A stretch of 64,000 nucleotides of DNA, taken from Rheinheimera hassiensis. GTDB lineage: Bacteria; Pseudomonadota; Gammaproteobacteria; Enterobacterales; Alteromonadaceae. The notes beneath the pieces were generated by a model, which ran no database searches, was not told where the DNA came from, and saw nothing but the letters and a program-made list of their open reading frames with translations. How positions within the stretch are numbered: position 1 is the stretch's first letter; every line of letters starts with the position of its first letter. The stretch lies in NCBI RefSeq assembly GCF_022436675.1, contig NZ_JAKUJZ010000009.1:62001-126000 (forward strand). Direction: 5' to 3'. The translations under genes were made by a program, and so were the position numbers. This document shows, in pieces, positions 27,331 to 36,167 of the stretch.

Positions 27331-27911
27331 TAGTTATTACCTACGATGGCCATATCCAGTGCTTCACATAGCCAGTGGCCAATAAACATATGTATTTCCT
27401 GAATGCGGGCTGTTTCGTCGTTTTTAACGATAATTGGCAGTTTGGCAATGTCTTTGACTAAACCACCATCGCGGCCGGTCAGGGCTACGGTAAAAGCACC
27501 CAATTCATTGGCGGCTTTTAAGGCTAAATTGATATTCGGGCTTTTGCCTGACGTGGTTAAACCAATCACCACATCTTGTGGTCGCACTAAACCTAACACC
27601 TGACGCTCAAATACGCTGTCAAAATGGTAGTCGTTAGCGTGTGCTGTCAGAATAGAAGTGTCGGTTGTTAAGGCGATAGACGCCAGCGGGCCACGCTCGG
27701 CTTTGTAACGCACCATAAACTCAGCGGCTAAATGCTGGCTGTCGGCCGCGCTGCCGCCATTGCCCATCCATACTACTTTGCCGCCTTGTTTTAGGCAGTC
27801 CTGCACGGCGGCCAGTAATTGCATAGCCTGGCCATGATAAGCCTCCACCGTGGCAAAGGCATCACGGTGACGTTTTAAACTCTGTAAAAAACTCTGTTCT
27901 AAATCTGACAT
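27330..27911 (-). CDS. gmhA: Sedoheptulose 7-phosphate isomerase
   Basis: This 193-residue SIS-domain enzyme converts sedoheptulose 7-phosphate to D-glycero-D-manno-heptose 7-phosphate, the first step toward LPS heptose. It has the motif [18 protein letters not shown] and the phosphate-binding [11 protein letters not shown]; the catalytic Glu and His are likely in AAEF and [10 protein letters not shown]. It is the first gene of the operon gmhA-hldE-GT9-gmhB and is transcribed divergently from the second LPS operon across 176 bases. It is distinct from diaA at 63 kb, another SIS protein in the window. Confidence 0.93.
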   Translation of the reverse strand: MSDLEQSFLQSLKRHRDAFATVEAYHGQAMQLLAAVQDCLKQGGKVVWMGNGGSAADSQHLAAEFMVRYKAERGPLASIALTTDTSILTAHANDYHFDSVFERQVLGLVRPQDVVIGLTTSGKSPNINLALKAANELGAFTVALTGRDGGLVKDIAKLPIIVKNDETARIQEIHMFIGHWLCEALDMAIVGNN

Positions 27912-28087
27912 ATAAGTCTCGGCTTAGCTATGTGAATAAAGGCATTTTAACGGATCTTGTTTATTGCAAAAGAACTTTTTCGCAATGCTCTTTGTCTTCA
28001 AAGCCTGCGCAGGGAAAAAAAGCTCTGTCTTTAGAAGTCGTTCAGGTAAAATCGTTGCATATTCGCGGCACAAAACGGAAAAAATAC

Positions 28088-28867
28088 ATGGGACAGTATG
28101 CTGGATACCCAATCTGGTTAATTAATCTGGATTCTAACCCTGAGCGTTATGAGTCTGCTAAACAGCAGCTGCATAAGCTGGGTTTGGCCGCAGAACGCTT
28201 TAGTGCCATTTATGGTAAGAACCTTAGCCCGGCTGAAGTAACAGCTTGTTATGATCCTGCATTAAACCAGAAAAAATTCCGCCGGCCTTTGTCGCCCGGC
28301 GAAATTGGCTGCTATTTAAGCCACCGTACTTTATGGCAGCGGATGGTGGATGAAAACATCGCCATGGCCTTTATTCTGGAAGACGATATAGATTTAGAGC
28401 CTGAGTTTCAGACAGTGCTGGAAAAAATTACCCAATTAAAGCATTGGGATATGATTAAGCTGGCCGATGACAGAGCAGGCCGGGGCGAGCAGAAAAAAGA
28501 TCTGGGTGATGGCTATCAACTGGTTAACTTTGCCAAAGTGCCCAACTGCACCACCGCTTATGCCCTGACGTTGGAGGGCGCGAAAAAACTTCTCAGCCGG
28601 CCGAAATTTTTCCGCCCAGTAGATGTTGACTTACAGTTTTACCCTGAGCTAAACCTGACGGTGTATTCGATGTTGCCTTACCGTTTATGGTCGGCCAGTC
28701 GTTTTGAAAGCGAAATCGATAAAATGAGTGGCGGTACCCGCAAAGGGGGGACGTCGTTTTGGCGTAACCTGAAATACCGTTTCCAGCTGAAATCTATCCG
28801 CAGTAATCATCTGTCAGGCGATTTGTCGCAGGTACAATTTACTCCAGCCAAGCAGGACGAGGTTTAA
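28088..28867 (+). CDS. GT25-family LPS glycosyltransferase
   Basis: The protein is about 260 residues, starting at ATG 28088; the frame is open back to 27932, but that stretch reads as divergent promoter sequence with no family similarity. The opening PIWLINLDSNPERYESA and the metal/donor motif EDDIDLEP are typical of family 25 (LgtB/Lex-1/LpsA-like) transferases, which add hexoses such as galactose or glucose to LPS oligosaccharide. It begins the operon GT25-GT2-waaA/kdkA, with 2-base and 0-base gaps between genes. Donor and acceptor are unknown; an inner-core role is likely from the neighbours. Confidence 0.82.
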   Translation: MGQYAGYPIWLINLDSNPERYESAKQQLHKLGLAAERFSAIYGKNLSPAEVTACYDPALNQKKFRRPLSPGEIGCYLSHRTLWQRMVDENIAMAFILEDDIDLEPEFQTVLEKITQLKHWDMIKLADDRAGRGEQKKDLGDGYQLVNFAKVPNCTTAYALTLEGAKKLLSRPKFFRPVDVDLQFYPELNLTVYSMLPYRLWSASRFESEIDKMSGGTRKGGTSFWRNLKYRFQLKSIRSNHLSGDLSQVQFTPAKQDEV

Positions 28868-28869
28868 CC

Positions 28870-29649
28870 ATGCGTAGCCGTAAAATTTCCTGTTTTGTTA
28901 TTTCCTGCAATGAAGAAGACCGCATTGAAGCTTGTTTACAGTCGCTGTCTGGCTGGGTTGATCAACTTATAGTGGTCGACTCGGGGAGTAAAGACAGAAC
29001 TGTAGAAATAGCCCAAAAGTACGCCGACAAAGTGTATCAAACCGACTGGCCTGGCTTTGGCCCACAACGTAACCGTGCTTTAGCCTGGTGTGAACATGAC
29101 TGGGTATTGAGCATAGACGCCGACGAAGTGCTGACGCCTGAACTGAAAGTGGAAATTGATCAGGTATTGGCAGAGCCCGATTTAGACGCTAACTTTATCA
29201 AAATGCCCTGGCATACTTACTTTTTTGGCAAGTTGTTAAAACATGGCCGTTATTCCACACCACAGGGCAAATTGTTTTTAAAAACCGGTGCCAGTTTTAA
29301 AGATCGGCAGGTACATGAAACCTTGTTATTACCTTATGAAAAAGTGCGGGTGTTGAAATCGGCCATTATTCACCACAGCTGGCGCAGTTATCAGCATTGC
29401 CAGGAAAAGCATGTGAAATATGCTTGTTTAGGCGCTGAAGATAAATTTGCCCGCGGTAAAAAGGCTGGTTTGAGTTATGCCATTTTGCGGTTTTTCACCG
29501 ATTTTATTCAGCAATATGTACTGCGTTTAGGTTTCCTTGACGGCTGGCGTGGTTTACTGATGGCGATAGTGCTGGGCCAGTATGCTTTTCATAAATATGC
29601 CGCTTTAGCCACTATGGTGGCTGATGCAAAAGCTAAAGCAAAAAGCTAA
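28870..29649 (+). CDS. waaE: GT2-family LPS core glycosyltransferase (WaaE/KdtX-like)
   Basis: This 259-residue cytoplasmic GT-A enzyme has the nucleotide-binding start CFVISCNEEDRIEACLQSL, VVDSGSKDRT, and the DxD motif IDADEVL. The closest known type is WaaE/KdtX, which adds beta-glucose to the first heptose of the core, and which is often next to waaA as here. The C-terminal half contains a hydrophobic amphipathic segment (IVLGQYAFHKYAALATM) that may associate with the membrane. It starts 2 bases after the GT25 stop, and its TAA is immediately followed by the waaA ATG. Confidence 0.82.
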   Translation: MRSRKISCFVISCNEEDRIEACLQSLSGWVDQLIVVDSGSKDRTVEIAQKYADKVYQTDWPGFGPQRNRALAWCEHDWVLSIDADEVLTPELKVEIDQVLAEPDLDANFIKMPWHTYFFGKLLKHGRYSTPQGKLFLKTGASFKDRQVHETLLLPYEKVRVLKSAIIHHSWRSYQHCQEKHVKYACLGAEDKFARGKKAGLSYAILRFFTDFIQQYVLRLGFLDGWRGLLMAIVLGQYAFHKYAALATMVADAKAKAKS

Positions 29650-31677
29650 ATGCAGCCCGGGTTTCTGCTGTTAAGAGTGCTATACAGCGCCGTGGTTGTG
29701 GCGCTGACGCCCTTGCTTGTACTGTATTTATTGCTGCGCTCGCGCAAAGACCCTGGCTATCGCCAGCGCTTTGCTGAGCGTTTTGCGCTGAAGCTGCCTG
29801 CTGCGTCTGCCAAAAATGGCATAGTGCTGCATACTGTCTCAGTGGGTGAGTTTAACGCTGCCAAACCTTTGATTAAGCAACTGTTACAGCAGTATCCGCA
29901 TTTGCCTTTCACTATTAGCTGCACCACACCTACAGCCTCTGCCGCTATTGAAAAATTGCAGGCTGAACAGCAGCAGCTGGGCAGAACCCTTGAGCTTTGT
30001 TACCTGCCTTTTGATTACCCGCTACTGATGCGCCGCTGGCTGAAGTGGATGCAGCCGCAGTTGTTACTGATTTTAGAAACTGAGCTTTGGCCTAATCTGC
30101 TAGCCAATTGTAAAGCGCTGTCTATTCCAACCCTGGTGGTTAATGCCCGTTTATCGGCGCGTTCTGCCAAAGGTTATAAGCGTTTTAGTGCCTTGACGCA
30201 GCCTATGTTGAAAAGCATTGGTCAAATTCTGACGCAGGATAAAAACAGCGCCCGGCGTTTTCAGGCATTGGGCGCGCAGCAGGTTAGTGTCGCAGGCAAT
30301 ATAAAGTTTGAACTGGACGTGCCAGAAAGTAGTGTGCAACTGGCACAAAGCCTAAAACCTCTGCTGCAAGGCCGTATGGTCTGGGTGGCGGGCAGCACTC
30401 ATGCCGGTGAAGATGAGCAGCTTATTCAGGCTTATCTGCAGTTAAAAGTTCAGTTCCCGCAGCTTCTGCTGGTGCTGGTGCCACGACATCCGGAGCGTTT
30501 TGATGTTGTCGCTCAGCTGTTACAACAACAGCAGTTGAAGTTTGTCCGTCGCAGCCTGAATGGTTTGCCGGACGCTGATACCGAAGTCTGGTTGGGCGAT
30601 TCAATGGGCGAGTTATTAAGCTGGTATCAGCTGGCCGATTTTGTCTTTATCGGCGGCAGCCTGATTGAACGTGGTGGCCATAATCCGCTGGAAGCTATGG
30701 CTTTTGCTAAAGCCGTATTATCAGGCCCTTATGTATTTAATTTTCAGCTGGTGTTTCAGTTGTTGCAACAACAGCAGGCATATTTTCAGGTTGCTACGGT
30801 GGCTGATCTGGTCAGCACAGTCACTAAACTTATTCAGCAACCAGAGCTGGCTATTGAGGCCGGTGCAAAAGGTTTAAAACTGTATCAGCAGCAGCAAGGT
30901 GCAGTAGCGCGCATCATGGCACAGGTGCGGGCATTAGTGCCGTTGGCTGATGTCAGCATAATTAACAATGGCAAGGCTACGGCGTGGTTTGACCCGGCGT
31001 TTTATCCGCAATTTGAACTGCAGTATTTTCAGCCGCAATATTGGCAGCAGCAAGGTTTAGTAACCGGCCAGTCGAAGGGGCGCAATACCGTATGGTTTGT
31101 GCAGCAGCATGGTAAACAGGCGGTACTGCGGCATTATTATCGTGGTGGTTTAGTGGGTAAACTAAACAAAGATAAGTTCTGGCCACAGCCTGCAGCACAA
31201 AGCCGGGCTATGGCGGAATTTAGTTTACTCTGGCAAATGCGTTTATGGGGTTTACCTGTGCCACGGCCTTGCGCTGCTTTGTATCATAAACACGGTTTTA
31301 GCTACAGCGCTGATATTCTGATTGAACGGATCCCGGGCACCACCGACCTTGCTCATCTGCTGCAACATCGGGCTTTAACCAGCGCTGAGTGGCAGCAGTT
31401 GGGGGCTTTAATTGCGCGTTTTCATCAGCACAATGTGTATCACTCTGATCTAAACTGCCACAATATTTTGTTGGATGACCAGGGCAAGTTCTGGCTGATA
31501 GATTTTGATAAATGTGCTATTCGAAGCAGTGCCGACTTTGCGGATCAAAGCTGGAAACAACAGAATCTGCAGCGGTTATTACGTTCTTTAAATAAAGAAA
31601 AACAGCAGCTGCCGGCCTTCCATTGGCAGAGTGAGCAATTCGCCATGCTTGAGCTGGGTTATCAGCAACCCAGCTAG
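29650..31677 (+). CDS. waaA: Kdo transferase fused to Kdo kinase (WaaA-KdkA)
   Basis: This 675-residue protein combines two enzymes. Residues about 1-425 are Kdo transferase: an N-terminal membrane helix (6-29), the catalytic Glu67 in SVGEFNAAKP, and the C-terminal donor site around FIGGSLIERGGHNPLEA. Residues about 440-675 are a Kdo kinase of the KdkA/RfaP family: LRHYYRGGLVG, catalytic YHSDLNCHN (Asp600), and metal-binding IDFDKC (Asp618 region). The frame is uninterrupted, with a short linker at about 425-440. Known KdkA proteins phosphorylate the single Kdo added by a monofunctional WaaA, as in Haemophilus, so the fusion would couple the two steps at the membrane. It is the last gene of the operon. 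Confidence 0.9.
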   Translation: MQPGFLLLRVLYSAVVVALTPLLVLYLLLRSRKDPGYRQRFAERFALKLPAASAKNGIVLHTVSVGEFNAAKPLIKQLLQQYPHLPFTISCTTPTASAAIEKLQAEQQQLGRTLELCYLPFDYPLLMRRWLKWMQPQLLLILETELWPNLLANCKALSIPTLVVNARLSARSAKGYKRFSALTQPMLKSIGQILTQDKNSARRFQALGAQQVSVAGNIKFELDVPESSVQLAQSLKPLLQGRMVWVAGSTHAGEDEQLIQAYLQLKVQFPQLLLVLVPRHPERFDVVAQLLQQQQLKFVRRSLNGLPDADTEVWLGDSMGELLSWYQLADFVFIGGSLIERGGHNPLEAMAFAKAVLSGPYVFNFQLVFQLLQQQQAYFQVATVADLVSTVTKLIQQPELAIEAGAKGLKLYQQQQGAVARIMAQVRALVPLADVSIINNGKATAWFDPAFYPQFELQYFQPQYWQQQGLVTGQSKGRNTVWFVQQHGKQAVLRHYYRGGLVGKLNKDKFWPQPAAQSRAMAEFSLLWQMRLWGLPVPRPCAALYHKHGFSYSADILIERIPGTTDLAHLLQHRALTSAEWQQLGALIARFHQHNVYHSDLNCHNILLDDQGKFWLIDFDKCAIRSSADFADQSWKQQNLQRLLRSLNKEKQQLPAFHWQSEQFAMLELGYQQPS

Positions 31678-31712
31678 TTCGCGGCAACCCTGATAGAAAA
31701 GAGTATAAATTA

Positions 31713-32894
31713 ATGCAGCAGTGGGATGTAATAATAATAGGGGCTGGTGCAGCTGGCTTAATGTGCGCCATTGAGGCCGGTAAACGCGGCCGCAAGGTAC
31801 TGGTGCTGGATAACGGCAAGCGTGTTGGCCGTAAAATTTTGATGTCCGGTGGCGGCCGCTGTAATTTTACTAATATCTATGCCGGACCGGAGAACTTCCT
31901 GTCGCAAAACAAACACTTTTGTAAATCGGCGTTAAGCCGTTATACGCAGTGGGATTTTATCGCCCTGGTGCAGAAGCATGCTATTGCCTACCACGAGAAA
32001 ACCCTCGGCCAGCTGTTTTGTGATGATTCCGCCAAAGATATTGTCGATATGCTGCTAAGCGAGGCCAAAGCGGCCAATGTGCAAATTGCCCTGCAACAAA
32101 GCATTACCGGCGTTAGCTTTGTTGATGGTCAATACACGGTTACAACACCCGAGCTAAGCCGGCAGTGCCACAGCGTTGTCGTCGCCAGTGGCGGCTTAAG
32201 CCTGCCGAATTTAGGCGCAACCGCCTTTGGTTTTCAGCTGGCCGAACAGTTTGGTTTAAAAGTGCTGCCGCTGCGCGCTGCCCTTGTACCACTGACCTGG
32301 CAACCGGCTGATAAAGCGGTATTTGAGGAAATAAGCGGTGTGTCCTTACCGGTAACGGCAGAGGCCAACGGCACAGTATTCCCGGAAGATATGCTGTTTA
32401 CCCACCGTGGTTTAAGCGGGCCGGCCATACTGCAAATTTCCAGCTATTGGCAACCGGGTGATGAAGTAACAGTAAATATGGCACCGCAAACCGATGTGGC
32501 AGAGTTTCTTGCTACGCAACAACAAGCTCACCCGGAGCAGGAAGTAAAAACCGCGCTGGGTAAATTACTGCCAAAACGGTTGGTAGAAAAACTGCTGGAG
32601 CTAAACGTCTTCACTAATCAGCCGCTAAAAGCACTAAACCCGAAAAGTATTAAACACATCGCTGATAGCCTGCACGGCTATGTATTTAAACCCAATGGTA
32701 CAGAAGGCTATCGCACCGCAGAGGTGACCATTGGTGGCGTCGATACCGATTATTTATCGTCAAAAACCATGGAAGCCAAACAGCAACCCGGCTTGTATTT
32801 TATCGGCGAAGTGGTCGATGTAACCGGTTGGTTAGGTGGCTATAATTTCCAGTGGGCCTGGGCCAGTGGTTGGGTGGCAGGGCAGTATTGTTGA
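31713..32894 (+). CDS. HI0933/YhiN-family FAD-dependent oxidoreductase
   Basis: This 393-residue cytoplasmic flavoprotein has the N-terminal dinucleotide motif IIGAGAAGLMCAIEAGKRG, followed by VGRKILMSGGGRCNFTN, the family signature. A C-terminal FAD contact is in YFIGEVVDVTGWLGGYNFQWAWASG. The family (YhiN, HI0933, also BaiN) has been annotated as aminoacetone oxidase-like or as a bile-acid reductase relative, but the physiological reaction in gammaproteobacteria is not settled. It stands alone, 35 bases after the waaA-kdkA stop and convergent with darG. Confidence 0.88.
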   Translation: MQQWDVIIIGAGAAGLMCAIEAGKRGRKVLVLDNGKRVGRKILMSGGGRCNFTNIYAGPENFLSQNKHFCKSALSRYTQWDFIALVQKHAIAYHEKTLGQLFCDDSAKDIVDMLLSEAKAANVQIALQQSITGVSFVDGQYTVTTPELSRQCHSVVVASGGLSLPNLGATAFGFQLAEQFGLKVLPLRAALVPLTWQPADKAVFEEISGVSLPVTAEANGTVFPEDMLFTHRGLSGPAILQISSYWQPGDEVTVNMAPQTDVAEFLATQQQAHPEQEVKTALGKLLPKRLVEKLLELNVFTNQPLKALNPKSIKHIADSLHGYVFKPNGTEGYRTAEVTIGGVDTDYLSSKTMEAKQQPGLYFIGEVVDVTGWLGGYNFQWAWASGWVAGQYC

Positions 32895-32907
32895 TTGGTT
32901 TTTCAGC

Positions 32908-33942
32908 TTAAATCCATTGCTGTTGCTGCAACTGTTGCCAAGCTGATTTAACATGATTTGCTTGCATCAGCTGGTTTTTACGTGGGTTCCACGATTGAAT
33001 TTTTTGCAGTGCTTGCTGTGCATCTGCCGCCCCTTCCTGTTTGGCTACCCAGTGCACACTGGCAAGTAATTCCATACCAAAAGGTGACTGAAAGCCTTCT
33101 ATCAGTTGTGCCACCCGGCCAACTCTGGCTTGTAATTCCGGGTTGGCTTTTGCCAAAAAAGCTTTGGCTGTTTTCAGCGCCAGAGCGTCAGGTGTGATAG
33201 CAGATTCAACCACGCCATCACCTACACCATGAATATAATGGCCATCCATTCTGTCCAGCACATGGCGCAGTTGGTCGGCATAAGGGCCAAATTTATGTTT
33301 TTGGTAGCTTAGCTTTAAATCTTCGCCGGCTTCTTGCAAAAAGTACGCGAGCTTTTGTACTTCAAGTTTGGATAAACCATAACTTAGGGCTTCATAACAT
33401 TCCAGCAAAGCCAGAATAGCTGCCCGGCCTGCGGTCATTTTGGGCGCGCTAGTATTAACTTCCAATCTTACGTCGGCTGCGGTGTCAGAGGGTTCGAACA
33501 GGCGTAAAGTAACATCCTTTAAGCCAGCAAAGTAGTGCTCAATAACCGGGCGCACGTCGGCCCAATTTAGACCGCCATTACCACAGCCTAAAGGAGGCAT
33601 CGCAATAGAGCGGATATCTAGATTTTTGATTTGCTGCACTAAATTTTGTAAGCCAGCTTCAATATCTTTCAGGTTAGAAGCATTGCGCCAATGATCTTTG
33701 GTAGGGAAATTAATGATATAGCGCGGTGTTGCCAAAGCACCAAGATCAAAAATAAACATTTTACCAAGACGTATTTCTCCTGCTTTGCAGGCTGCGGCGT
33801 AGGCTTTGAAGTTAGCCGGCCATTTTTTCTTAAACTGCAAAGCGATGCCTTTGCCCATAACGCCCACACAGTTCACTGTATTGACAATAGCATCAACATC
33901 TTGCTGTTTAAGTAAATCACCTGCGCTTGACTCTATGGCCAT
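32908..33942 (-). CDS. darG: DarG-type DNA ADP-ribosyl glycohydrolase antitoxin
   Basis: This 344-residue antitoxin has an N-terminal macrodomain (about 1-155), with the ADP-ribose loop VNTVNCVGVMGKGIALQFKK (20-39) and PPLGCGNGGLNW. It removes ADP-ribose from thymidines modified by DarT. A C-terminal domain (about 175-340) opens with LSKLEVQKLAYFLQEAGED and resembles the SocA/DUF4065 fold that binds and blocks the toxin directly. It is encoded 25 bases downstream of darT on the same strand, the usual toxin-antitoxin order for this pair. The family is known to restrict phages. Confidence 0.9.
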   Translation of the reverse strand: MAIESSAGDLLKQQDVDAIVNTVNCVGVMGKGIALQFKKKWPANFKAYAAACKAGEIRLGKMFIFDLGALATPRYIINFPTKDHWRNASNLKDIEAGLQNLVQQIKNLDIRSIAMPPLGCGNGGLNWADVRPVIEHYFAGLKDVTLRLFEPSDTAADVRLEVNTSAPKMTAGRAAILALLECYEALSYGLSKLEVQKLAYFLQEAGEDLKLSYQKHKFGPYADQLRHVLDRMDGHYIHGVGDGVVESAITPDALALKTAKAFLAKANPELQARVGRVAQLIEGFQSPFGMELLASVHWVAKQEGAADAQQALQKIQSWNPRKNQLMQANHVKSAWQQLQQQQWI

Positions 33943-33967
33943 CGTTGCTCTCCGCTACACCCAAAAA

Positions 33968-34651
33968 CTACTGACCGGTAAAGTACCAGTCTGGCATTAC
34001 TGCTACCGGTAAGTTTAACCCAAATTGGGTTATTAAAGCCCGTACTTGTTCAGCCTTGGTGTCATCAATAACACCAATACGCGTCAACCACGCTATGGGT
34101 ACCTGTTGCTTTACCAGAAACTCAGCCTGTCGTTTTTCCATTCTGTCGCTATATCTGACTGGCTCTGGCTTGTCGCTGAAATACTTACAAAACCCATCAA
34201 GCAGCGGTGGTTCAGTTAGCAATTCCCAGTCGATCACATCTTTTAATTGATGCGGATCAGTGTAAGCCTGACTATAAACCTTAGTGGCATTGCGATCAAA
34301 AAACACAAAATCCTGTGTGTGCTGCACTACTTTACGAACCAGCAGTTCGAAATGGACTATATCATCTTGCCGGTAGCTGCAGCCGGCTACTTTTCCGCCA
34401 TGAATCGCCATTAACATAGGTGAGCGCGGCGCAAAATAAAACGGCACATAGTCATGTATCCTACCGCCTGGCGGATCGATTACAGCTTTATTGGATCTGA
34501 CACCCTGAGCCCCGGCATGAGCAATATTCTGATAATTTATACCGGCTGCCTGTGATTGCTGTTTGCAAAACAACGCTCCTTGCTGAAATATCGCGGGTAA
34601 ATTATCTATTGCCGTAATATGGAACAACCGCACGGGTTTGGGCATTGTCAT
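33968..34651 (-). CDS. darT: DarT-type DNA ADP-ribosyltransferase toxin
   Basis: This 227-residue cytoplasmic toxin of the DUF4433/DarT family uses NAD+ to attach ADP-ribose to thymidine in single-stranded DNA. It shows the NAD-pocket His near the start (FHITAIDNLPAIF), the conserved YVPFYFAPRSPMLMAIH segment, and the catalytic Glu177 in EKRQAEFLVK within the ARTT-like loop. These key residues are intact, so the toxin is probably active and needs the adjacent DarG. I chose ATG 34651, with AAGG upstream; a second ATG lies two codons later. The pair sits between the YhiN-like gene and a small unknown gene, with no transposase nearby. Confidence 0.9.
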   Translation of the reverse strand: MTMPKPVRLFHITAIDNLPAIFQQGALFCKQQSQAAGINYQNIAHAGAQGVRSNKAVIDPPGGRIHDYVPFYFAPRSPMLMAIHGGKVAGCSYRQDDIVHFELLVRKVVQHTQDFVFFDRNATKVYSQAYTDPHQLKDVIDWELLTEPPLLDGFCKYFSDKPEPVRYSDRMEKRQAEFLVKQQVPIAWLTRIGVIDDTKAEQVRALITQFGLNLPVAVMPDWYFTGQ

Positions 34652-34823
34652 TAGCTATTTACCTTAGGTTTTGAAGCCATGTCGATATAAGACTACTTAG
34701 TGATTTATTTTTTAAATGAGTAACTTAGCAAGGATAAAGCGAAAATGCTATTCGCATGGAGCTGAGAATAACGGCATAATCTGTTGCTTAGGAATGTTAT
34801 AAATAGCGTGGTTGATACAACCA

Positions 34824-35132
34824 ATGAAAAAACTCTCTGTAGTACAACAAAAACAACAGGCCGCGGTGCTGGATGCGGTGACAGAGCTGGAACAACAGGC
34901 GCTGGTAGATTTACCCGGCACGGTGCAGTGCTGGTTTAGCCTGGAGTATGAAGCTTTTCCGGTATCGCTACTGGTGCGGTTGCAGTTTACTGAGCAAGCT
35001 ATGTTGGATACGGCACAACCGCAGTTGCTGGCGTGGCAAAGGCGGCTTAGCGGCTTATTACTGAAAAAAGGCATAGTGCTAAAAGATATGCGCAAGCACC
35101 TGGTGTTTACGCTTAACAGCCCGGACGATTAA
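34824..35132 (+). CDS. Small protein of unknown function
   Basis: This 102-residue protein starts at ATG 34824; an in-frame TTG at 34812 is less likely. It has no signal peptide or membrane helix. The N-terminus is Gln-rich and helical (SVVQQKQQAAVLDAVTELEQQ), followed by alternating hydrophobic strands (VQCWFSLEYEAFPVSLLVRLQF). It lies 25 bases upstream of the DUF4862 gene, and the two are likely co-transcribed. I do not recognise a family. Codon use looks like its neighbours and the frame is intact, so I regard it as a real gene. Confidence 0.6.
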   Translation: MKKLSVVQQKQQAAVLDAVTELEQQALVDLPGTVQCWFSLEYEAFPVSLLVRLQFTEQAMLDTAQPQLLAWQRRLSGLLLKKGIVLKDMRKHLVFTLNSPDD

Positions 35133-35157
35133 GCGTTAAAAAAGGATACATACCACA

Positions 35158-36132
35158 ATGAAATATTACCTTGGCGCTTATGCCGCTTCGCCTAACCATA
35201 GTGGCTGGGATCCAATGCTGGAAACGGCGTATTACAATGAGTTAAAAGCGCTGCCGAATATAAAAGGCCTGGAGCACCCGTTTTGGGGTGTTTTACATCA
35301 GCACGATGACAACTGGTTTCTGGCCAATATCGATCCAAAGTGGAATTACGTGTTTACCTGCATTCCCGGCATTATGAATGCACTGGGGCAAAACCCAATG
35401 TTTGGTATTGCCTCTGATGATGAAGCCGGGCGCCAGGCAGCGCTGGCGTTTATACAACAAGCCTGTGCAGCAATTGGCAAATTAAACACGCATTTGGGTC
35501 GTCAGGCGGTAACTGCAATTCAAATTCAAACCGCACCGGCACGGCATAAAGCGACGTCTTCCAAAGCGTCGCTGCTGGCATCATTGCAAACTATGCTTAG
35601 CTGGAACTGGCATGGTGCCCGCATTGTGATTGAGCATTGCGATGCTTATATTGACAGCCAGGCACCGTCAAAAGGTTTTTTAGCACTAAGTGATGAGCTG
35701 GACGTTATCACGCAGTTAAATGCCGCTTTAAGCAAAGAACAGCAATTGGGTATGGTGATTAACTGGGGCCGCTCGGTCTTTGAAACGCGCCGGATTGAAG
35801 GTGCTGTTGAGCATATTCAGGCGGCCCAGGCAGCAGGTGTGCTAAGCGGGCTGATGTTCTCCGGGGTATCGGATCAAGACAGCGAATACGGCGCCTGGCG
35901 CGATAGCCATCAACCACCACGCAACAGCGATATGGTCGTAAATGGTGAACCCGGTAGCTGGATGACAGAGCAGGCGATGCACAGCTGTTTGGCGGCATGT
36001 AGCGATGCCGCAGGCTTGCCGGTACTTGGCGCAAAAATTGGCATCCGGCCACATAGCGCCGATATTGGCCAGCGCTTGGGGTATATCCGCGATACGCTGG
36101 CGATATTAGACCGTTACTATTTACCGCGTTAA
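35158..36132 (+). CDS. DUF4862-family protein
   Basis: This 324-residue cytoplasmic protein opens with YYLGAYAASPNHSGWDPMLE and contains alternating strands and helices typical of a TIM barrel (VTAIQIQTAP, ARIVIEHCDAY, LGMVINWGRSVFETRR, LSGLMFSGVSD). Several His, Glu and Asp residues at strand ends could bind metal, as in the xylose-isomerase/AP-endonuclease-like fold. This matches the DUF4862 family, whose reaction is unknown. AAGGATACATACCACA precedes ATG 35158. It probably forms an operon with the 102-residue protein upstream. I assign no function beyond a possible sugar or metal-dependent lyase/isomerase fold. Confidence 0.75.
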   Translation: MKYYLGAYAASPNHSGWDPMLETAYYNELKALPNIKGLEHPFWGVLHQHDDNWFLANIDPKWNYVFTCIPGIMNALGQNPMFGIASDDEAGRQAALAFIQQACAAIGKLNTHLGRQAVTAIQIQTAPARHKATSSKASLLASLQTMLSWNWHGARIVIEHCDAYIDSQAPSKGFLALSDELDVITQLNAALSKEQQLGMVINWGRSVFETRRIEGAVEHIQAAQAAGVLSGLMFSGVSDQDSEYGAWRDSHQPPRNSDMVVNGEPGSWMTEQAMHSCLAACSDAAGLPVLGAKIGIRPHSADIGQRLGYIRDTLAILDRYYLPR

Positions 36133-36152
36133 TCTGTTACCGCGTTAACATG
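36121..36152 (+). repeat. Imperfect tandem 16-bp duplication
   Basis: TTACCGCGTTAATCTG (36121-36136) is repeated as TTACCGCGTTAACATG (36137-36152), so the first 12 bases are identical. The first copy contains the DUF4862 stop codon; the second lies in the short convergent gap. It is probably a replication-slippage duplication. Confidence 0.6.
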
Positions 36153-36167
36153 TTAAAACAGTAAACA

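Noticed and set aside
27932..28087. N-terminal extension of the GT25 transferase
   Set aside because: No family similarity, Lys/Ser-rich and AT-rich, and it lies in the divergent promoter region; ATG 28088 starts the family motif directly.
29650..31677. Possibility that the waaA-kdkA fusion is an assembly artefact
   Set aside because: Both halves are complete with an in-frame linker, and no frameshift signature or lost ribosome binding site is visible; only reads could fully exclude it.
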